Below the pieces are notes generated by a model. The model was not told the origin of the DNA. It saw only the letters and a list, made by a program, of their open reading frames with translations, and did not search any database. From Streptomyces sp. NRRL WC-3626 (GTDB lineage Bacteria > Actinomycetota > Actinomycetes > Streptomycetales > Streptomycetaceae), in the NCBI RefSeq assembly GCF_000718785.1, contig NZ_JOCA01000004.1, forward strand, positions 1 to 64,000: a stretch of DNA of 64,000 nt, given 5' to 3'. Of the stretch, positions 59,913 to 64,000 are shown piece after piece; within the stretch, counting starts at the first letter, position 1; each line of letters starts with the position of its first letter. The position numbers were made by a program, and so were the translations under genes.

Positions 59913-60682
59913 CGGGAACCGCCGCCCAGCCAGTCCAGATCCGAGCCGACGTCACGGCTGTCCGCGCCGACCAGCTCCAGGAACGCCCGCTGCAGCGAGG
60001 GCGCCTCCCCGCGCACCTCGGCGATCGGGCCGTGGGCGCGGATCCGGCCGGCGGCCATCACGGCCACCCAGTCGCACAGCGACTCGACCAGCTCCATGAC
60101 GTGGGAGGAGAACACGACCGTGGCGCCGGACGCCGTGTACCGCTCCAGCACACCCCGGATGGTCTGCGCGGAGACCGGGTCGACGCCCTCGAACGGCTCG
60201 TCCAGGAACAGCACTTCGGGATTGTGCAGCAGGGCGGCGGCGAGCCCGGTCTTCTTGCGCATGCCGGTCGAGTAGTCGACGACGAGCTTGTGCTGGGCCC
60301 CGGCCAGATCGAGGACGTCGAGCAACTGCGTCGCCCGCCTGTCCACCTCGGCACCGGGCAGCCCCCGCAACCGGCCCGTGTACGCGAGCAGTTCACGCCC
60401 CGACAGCCGCTCGAACAGCCGCAGCCCCTCCGGCAGCACCCCGATCCGGGCCTTCACCTCCACCGGATCCCGCCACACATCGTGCCCGACGACCTCGACG
60501 CTCCCCTGATCCGGCCGCAGCAGCCCGGTCACCATGGACAGCGTGGTGGTCTTCCCGGCCCCGTTGGGCCCGACCAGCCCGATGAACCGCCCCGCGGGCA
60601 GCTCCAGATCGATCCCCCCGACGGCGACCTGCTCCCCGAACCGCTTCCAGAGCCCCCGCACACTCACGGCACTGCCACCCAC
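59909..60682 (-). CDS. ABC transporter ATP-binding protein
   Basis: A 257-aa ATPase with Walker [11 protein letters not shown], the signature YSTGMRKKTG (a TGM variant of SGG) and Walker B LFLDEPFEGVDPVS. GTG 60682 follows GGAGGGA at good spacing; the ORF runs to 60703. It drives the permease encoded downstream with 4-bp overlap. A dispersed repeat lies upstream. Confidence 0.9.
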   Translation of the reverse strand: MGGSAVSVRGLWKRFGEQVAVGGIDLELPAGRFIGLVGPNGAGKTTTLSMVTGLLRPDQGSVEVVGHDVWRDPVEVKARIGVLPEGLRLFERLSGRELLAYTGRLRGLPGAEVDRRATQLLDVLDLAGAQHKLVVDYSTGMRKKTGLAAALLHNPEVLFLDEPFEGVDPVSAQTIRGVLERYTASGATVVFSSHVMELVESLCDWVAVMAAGRIRAHGPIAEVRGEAPSLQRAFLELVGADSRDVGSDLDWLGGGSR

Positions 60683-60735
60683 GATGTCTCCCTCCGTCAG
60701 CAATGAAGGCTACGGGGAGCAGAGCGTCCCTCCAG

Positions 60736-60800
60736 GGGGCGCGGGGCTGTGCCGACATGCGGCTCCGCCGCGCGGGCGCGACCAGCCACGACGAACCCGC
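60736..60800. repeat. Dispersed intergenic repeat, type I, copy B
   Basis: About 65 bp starting GGGGCGCGGGGCTGTGCCGA and ending CCACGACGAACCCGC, nearly the same as 45777-45842 some 15 kb away. It lies between two genes on the minus strand. Confidence 0.8.
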
Positions 60801-60839
60801 GGTCTCGCAACAACACAAACCCCGCGGAACGGACCTCCC

Positions 60840-61517
60840 CTATCGATCCCGGCCACACGCATAAGCCAACGGCGACACCAGCTCCCCCACATCCGGCAAC
60901 CACCGGTTCTCCGCGGTGGGCCGGCAGGCCCATTGCACGGCTCCCCGGCCCCCCACCCGCGTGGGAGGCCCGGCGACGAAGTCACCCTCCCCCCGCACCG
61001 TCAGGTCGAGCGAGGCCACCGACCACCCCAGCCCGCGCAGCAACCCCGGCACCTTCGCCGACGCCCCCGGCAGCACGAAGAACTCCATCCGCCGGTCCGG
61101 CGAAACGGTCACCGGCCCCAGCCGCAGACCCAGCCGCTCCATCCGCGCGAGGGCGAGAAACCCCGCCGTCTCCGACACGGACACCGCGTCGAAGGTCCGC
61201 CCGGTGGGCAGCAGCACCGAGGCGGCCGGCTGCCGCTCCCACAGCCGGCGCGCGACGGTGGCGCTCCCGGTCGCCTGCGTCGCCCAGTCCGGGCCGGCCG
61301 GATGTGCGCCGGGTACCGGGCACGCGGCGTCACCGCACGAGCAGCGCTGCGTCCCGTCCACGGACTCCAGCCAGGTGCCCGGAAACACGTCCCAGTGCCG
61401 CTCCCCGGCATACCGCACTGCGGTGTCCAGCAGCGATTCCCCGCGCTGCTTCGGGATCTGTACGGCGTCGGCGCCCGCGATCGTCTCTTCCACGATGAAC
61501 ACAACTACGGCCGTCAC
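60840..61517 (-). CDS. Bifunctional DNA primase/polymerase-like protein
   Basis: A 225-aa protein of the prim-pol N-terminal type seen often in Streptomyces. The order is SLLDTAVRYAGERHWDVFPG, a cysteine cluster CSCGDAACPVPGAHP, then GPDWATQATGSATVARRLWE and the C-terminal AVQWACRPTAENRWLPDVGE. The Asp residues of active prim-pol enzymes are not clear, so it may be a non-catalytic relative. The start is GTG 61517 or 61493. Confidence 0.75.
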   Translation of the reverse strand: MTAVVVFIVEETIAGADAVQIPKQRGESLLDTAVRYAGERHWDVFPGTWLESVDGTQRCSCGDAACPVPGAHPAGPDWATQATGSATVARRLWERQPAASVLLPTGRTFDAVSVSETAGFLALARMERLGLRLGPVTVSPDRRMEFFVLPGASAKVPGLLRGLGWSVASLDLTVRGEGDFVAGPPTRVGGRGAVQWACRPTAENRWLPDVGELVSPLAYACGRDR

Positions 61518-61809
61518 CAGGGGTTACGCCCGCCCGGATGCGCGGGGGAGGAGCATCGGGCCCGTGTTCGGGGCGCATGGGTGCATCCATGGGGGCGCGC
61601 GGGAGGATCCGCTCCGCTGGTGGGTAACCAGGAGGAGGGCCGGCAACCGCCGTTACCCCGGCAATCCTCACATGCCTCGCATTGTCGGCACCTCGACGGG
61701 GCATTGATCTTCCCGGCCGGATGTACTCGCCGGGACGCGAGAAGCACGGCCGCGGAAGACACGTCAACTCGGTGCGTGGGCAGGGCACCGCAGCCTCAGG
61801 GGGTACGCC

Positions 61810-63195
61810 ATGGCCGCAAGGCCTCTCGTCGCGCGGCAGCCGAACGAACGGCTGCAGGCGCTCATCCAGGAAGCCGGATGCTCCAACGCCGGGCTGGCCC
61901 GCAGGGTCAACATGTGCGGCGCGGAGCACGGCCTCGATCTGCGCTACGACAAGACGTCGGTGGCCCGCTGGCTGCGCGGCCAGCAGCCGCGGGGCCGGGC
62001 ACCGGCGATCATCGCGGAGGCGCTGGGCCGCAAACTGGGCCGTACGGTCACGATCGACGAGATCGGCATGGCCAACGGCAAGAACCTCGCGTCCGGTGTC
62101 GGCCTCCAGTTCTCGCCGACGGTACTGGGGGCCATCGAGCAGGTCTGCGAGCTGTGGCGCAGCGACGTGGGCCGGCGGGACTTCCTGTCCGGTTCCTCCG
62201 TCGCCGCGTCCGCGCTCGTCGAGCCGAGCCGCGACTGGCTGATCACCGCGCCCGACGGCCAGGTGGCGCGCTCCGCCGGACCGCGCGTGGGCCAGTCCGA
62301 CGTGGGGGCCGTACGGTCCATGACGCAGGCGCTGGTGGACCTGGACCACCAGTACGGCAGCGGGCATGTGCGCCCGGTCGTGGTCCACTACCTCAACAGC
62401 GTCGTCTCGGGGCTGCTGGCGGGCTCGTACAGGGAGGCCGTGGGCCGCGACCTGTTCGCGGCGGTCGCGCGGCTGACCGAACTCGCCGGGTACATGGCCG
62501 TCGACACCGGCCAGCCGGGCCTCGCCCAGCGCTACTACATCCAGGCGCTGCGCCTCGCCCAGGCGGCCGGGGACCGCGGATACGGCGGATACGTGCTCGC
62601 CGCCTCCATGAGTCATCTGGCCGCCCAGCTCGGAAACCCCCGTGAGATCGCCCAGTTGGCGCGCGCGGCGCAGGAGGGCGCGCGGGGGCGCGTGACCCCC
62701 CGCGCGGAGTCGATGTTCCTCGCGGCGGAGGCGCGCGGGCACGCGCTGATGGGCGACGTGCACGCGGCGCACACGGCGGCAGGGCGCGCGGTGACCGCCA
62801 TGGACGCGGCCGAACCGGCATCCGGTGACGACCCGGCGTGGATCGCGCACTTCGACGAGGCCTATCTGGCCGACGAGTTGGCGCACTGTCACCGGGACCT
62901 CGGGCAGGCCGAGGCCGCCGCCCGGTGCGCGCGGGAGTCGCTGGACGGGCATCCCGCCTCGCGGGCACGTCGGCGGGCGATCGGCTATGTGCTGCTGGCC
63001 ACCGCGCAGGTGCAGCAGCGCGAGATCGAACTGGCCTGCAGTACGGGCCTGAAGGCGGTCGAACTGCTCGACGGGCTGCGCTCCAACCGGGGCGCCGAGT
63101 ATCTGGACGATCTCCAGCAGCGGCTCGAGCCGTACCGGGAGGAGTCCGTGGTACGGGAGTTCGGGGCGCGGATGGAACTCCAGACGGCCGCGTGA
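61810..63195 (+). CDS. NsdA-like HTH/TPR transcriptional regulator
   Basis: A 461-aa protein: N-terminal HTH region (NERLQALIQEAGCSNAGLAR, YDKTSVARWLRGQQPRGRAP) and a C-terminal series of TPR-like helices (LAQRYYIQALRLAQAAGDRG, AEAAARCARESLDGHP, REIELACSTGLKAVELLDGL). It resembles the NsdA/NsdB group that negatively controls antibiotic production and sporulation in Streptomyces, an assignment made on pattern. An inverted pair GGGTAAC (61622-61628)/GTTACCC (61652-61658) lies in the upstream gap (61518-61809). Confidence 0.8.
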   Translation: MAARPLVARQPNERLQALIQEAGCSNAGLARRVNMCGAEHGLDLRYDKTSVARWLRGQQPRGRAPAIIAEALGRKLGRTVTIDEIGMANGKNLASGVGLQFSPTVLGAIEQVCELWRSDVGRRDFLSGSSVAASALVEPSRDWLITAPDGQVARSAGPRVGQSDVGAVRSMTQALVDLDHQYGSGHVRPVVVHYLNSVVSGLLAGSYREAVGRDLFAAVARLTELAGYMAVDTGQPGLAQRYYIQALRLAQAAGDRGYGGYVLAASMSHLAAQLGNPREIAQLARAAQEGARGRVTPRAESMFLAAEARGHALMGDVHAAHTAAGRAVTAMDAAEPASGDDPAWIAHFDEAYLADELAHCHRDLGQAEAAARCARESLDGHPASRARRRAIGYVLLATAQVQQREIELACSTGLKAVELLDGLRSNRGAEYLDDLQQRLEPYREESVVREFGARMELQTAA

Positions 63196-63372
63196 CAGGG
63201 GCGACGGGACGGGCGGGTGGGAAAGGGGTGACGTGATCAGCGTGCGGTGACCCGGTTTTGTTACCGCGCTCACAGGGCGGGCGGTCAGGTCCTGTGCTGC
63301 GTGGCACCGGGCTCCGGGGACCCGGTAGCGTGAGCCGACGATTCACAAGGTCCCCCATTGGTAGGAGTCCCG

Positions 63373-64000
63373 GTGACGCAGAGTGGACAGGGCGAGGAGC
63401 CCTCGGCGCGCCCCGCGCGCGAAGGCATCGTGCTGCCCTCCGACGGTGGTGAACCCCTGTTGCCGGGCATGACGACCGGACCGGTCGCCCCCGGCGGCAG
63501 AGCGGACGGCCGGCATCCCGGCGGCGGCTACCCCGCCTCGGCCCCGTCCGGCGGCCAGACCTGGGGCACTCCGTGGGGCCCCGGGCAGCAGGACGCGGCC
63601 CCGCCGCAGTCCGGCCAGGGCGGCTGGCAGACCGCGCAGCCCCCGTCCGACGGCCAGTGGGGCGCCCCCGAGACGCCCGCATGGGGCGCGCAGAGCCAGG
63701 GAGGGCAGGGCCCCGGCCCACTGCCCCCGGAGGGCGCGCAACAGGGCGCCGGATACGGCGGCGACGCGTACGGCACCGGCTACGGCGCGCACGGCGCTCC
63801 CGACGCCTACGGCGCCCCCGACGCGTACGGCTCGTACGGCGGTGGGACCGCCGGCGCCCCGCTGCCGCCCGCGCACGACGGCACCTACGGCGCCCAGAAC
63901 GGCTACGGCGCCCCCCAGTACCCGCCGGCCGCCGCGCCCGACGGCACGGAGGGCGTCACCCAGTACATGTCCCCGGTGCCCGCCCCGGGCGGCGACGAGG
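63373..64000 (+). CDS. Gly/Pro/Gln-rich protein, N-terminal part (cut by window end)
   Basis: GTG 63373 behind TAGGAG starts an open frame to the window end. It reads VTQSGQGEEPSARPAREGIV then LPSDGGEPLLPG, followed by a long disordered region of repeated GxYGA, QSGQGGWQ and PDAYGAPDAYGSYGG motifs. Such low-complexity starts are common in Streptomyces membrane or signalling proteins, with the folded domain downstream. No domain can be named from this part. Confidence 0.7.
   Translation, partial: MTQSGQGEEPSARPAREGIVLPSDGGEPLLPGMTTGPVAPGGRADGRHPGGGYPASAPSGGQTWGTPWGPGQQDAAPPQSGQGGWQTAQPPSDGQWGAPETPAWGAQSQGGQGPGPLPPEGAQQGAGYGGDAYGTGYGAHGAPDAYGAPDAYGSYGGGTAGAPLPPAHDGTYGAQNGYGAPQYPPAAAPDGTEGVTQYMSPVPAPGGDE

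Noticed and set aside
61622..61658. GGGTAAC/GTTACCC inverted pair as an operator
   Set aside because: The 23-bp spacer and lack of other support make it too weak for a separate call; mentioned only with the NsdA-like gene.

Overview
This window is a piece of a Streptomyces chromosome. The support is a very high G+C with strong third-position bias, GTG and TTG starts, a complete conservon (cvnABCD plus two P450 genes), a DtxR-type iron regulator with its large antiparallel ORF, and many actinomycete-specific families (DUF2530, DUF6247, NsdA-like TPR regulator, UPF0309). From memory only, gene content and order from serC to dmdR1 resemble the SCO4366-SCO4394 stretch of S. coelicolor. There are no rRNA or tRNA genes, insertion sequences, prophage genes or CRISPR arrays, so this looks like core chromosome with accessory insertions.

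Layout. 0-10.5 kb: partial cell-wall M23 peptidase, an ArsB/SLC13-type transporter, a giant sacsin/Hsp90-type ATPase-fold protein, a tandem-repeat spacer, an NhaA-thioredoxin fusion, a CtpE-type P-ATPase and a DUF2530 membrane protein. 10.6-19.1 kb: purine permease, an orphan ribbon-helix-helix protein, a MarR/MFS efflux pair, two paralogous Uma2 nucleases around an aldo/keto reductase, a 2',3'-cyclic phosphodiesterase, an SGNH hydrolase and a secreted WD40-like protein. 19.1-24.7 kb: TetR with a DrrAB-type exporter, a DHA2 drug exporter behind a highly structured leader, and serC. 24.8-30.6 kb: one conservon transcription unit cvnA-B-C-D-CYP157-CYP154 in which nearly every gene overlaps the next. 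30.9-39.7 kb: an FAD/Fe-S dehydrogenase, Nudix hydrolase, an LRR protein with a twelve-repeat protein, an EamA transporter and a likely toxin-antitoxin pair. 39.8-50 kb: an eight-gene catabolic operon (TIGR03084, AtuA, acyl-CoA carboxylase beta and alpha, acyl-CoA dehydrogenase, CoA ligase, enoyl-CoA hydratase, TetR) preceded by a perfect palindromic operator. 50-56.9 kb: pdxH with a coupled micro-gene, citrate synthase 2, a possible small peptide/RNA unit, GNAT, a PAS/GAF protein, SIS protein and dmdR1/adm. 57-64 kb: a TTA-containing alpha/beta hydrolase without its nucleophile serine, an ABC exporter, a prim-pol-like protein, an NsdA-type regulator and the start of a Gly/Pro-rich protein.

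How the genes work together. The operon at 40-50 kb reads as activation of an acid to its CoA ester, dehydrogenation, biotin-dependent carboxylation and hydration, under its own TetR repressor; terpenoid or aryl/branched acids are the likely substrates. The conservon is a membrane-associated G-protein-like signalling unit with P450 outputs.

Points most worth a second look: the 5' leader of the exporter at 22046, with a possible closing stem that competes with a hairpin masking the ribosome-binding site; the antisense promoter/SD/13-codon ORF/terminator unit at 53092-52846; the twelve-repeat protein coupled to an LRR protein at 34540-37886; the CYP157 lacking ExxR; and missing or replaced catalytic residues in the alpha/beta hydrolase, the enoyl-CoA hydratase and the citrate synthase.
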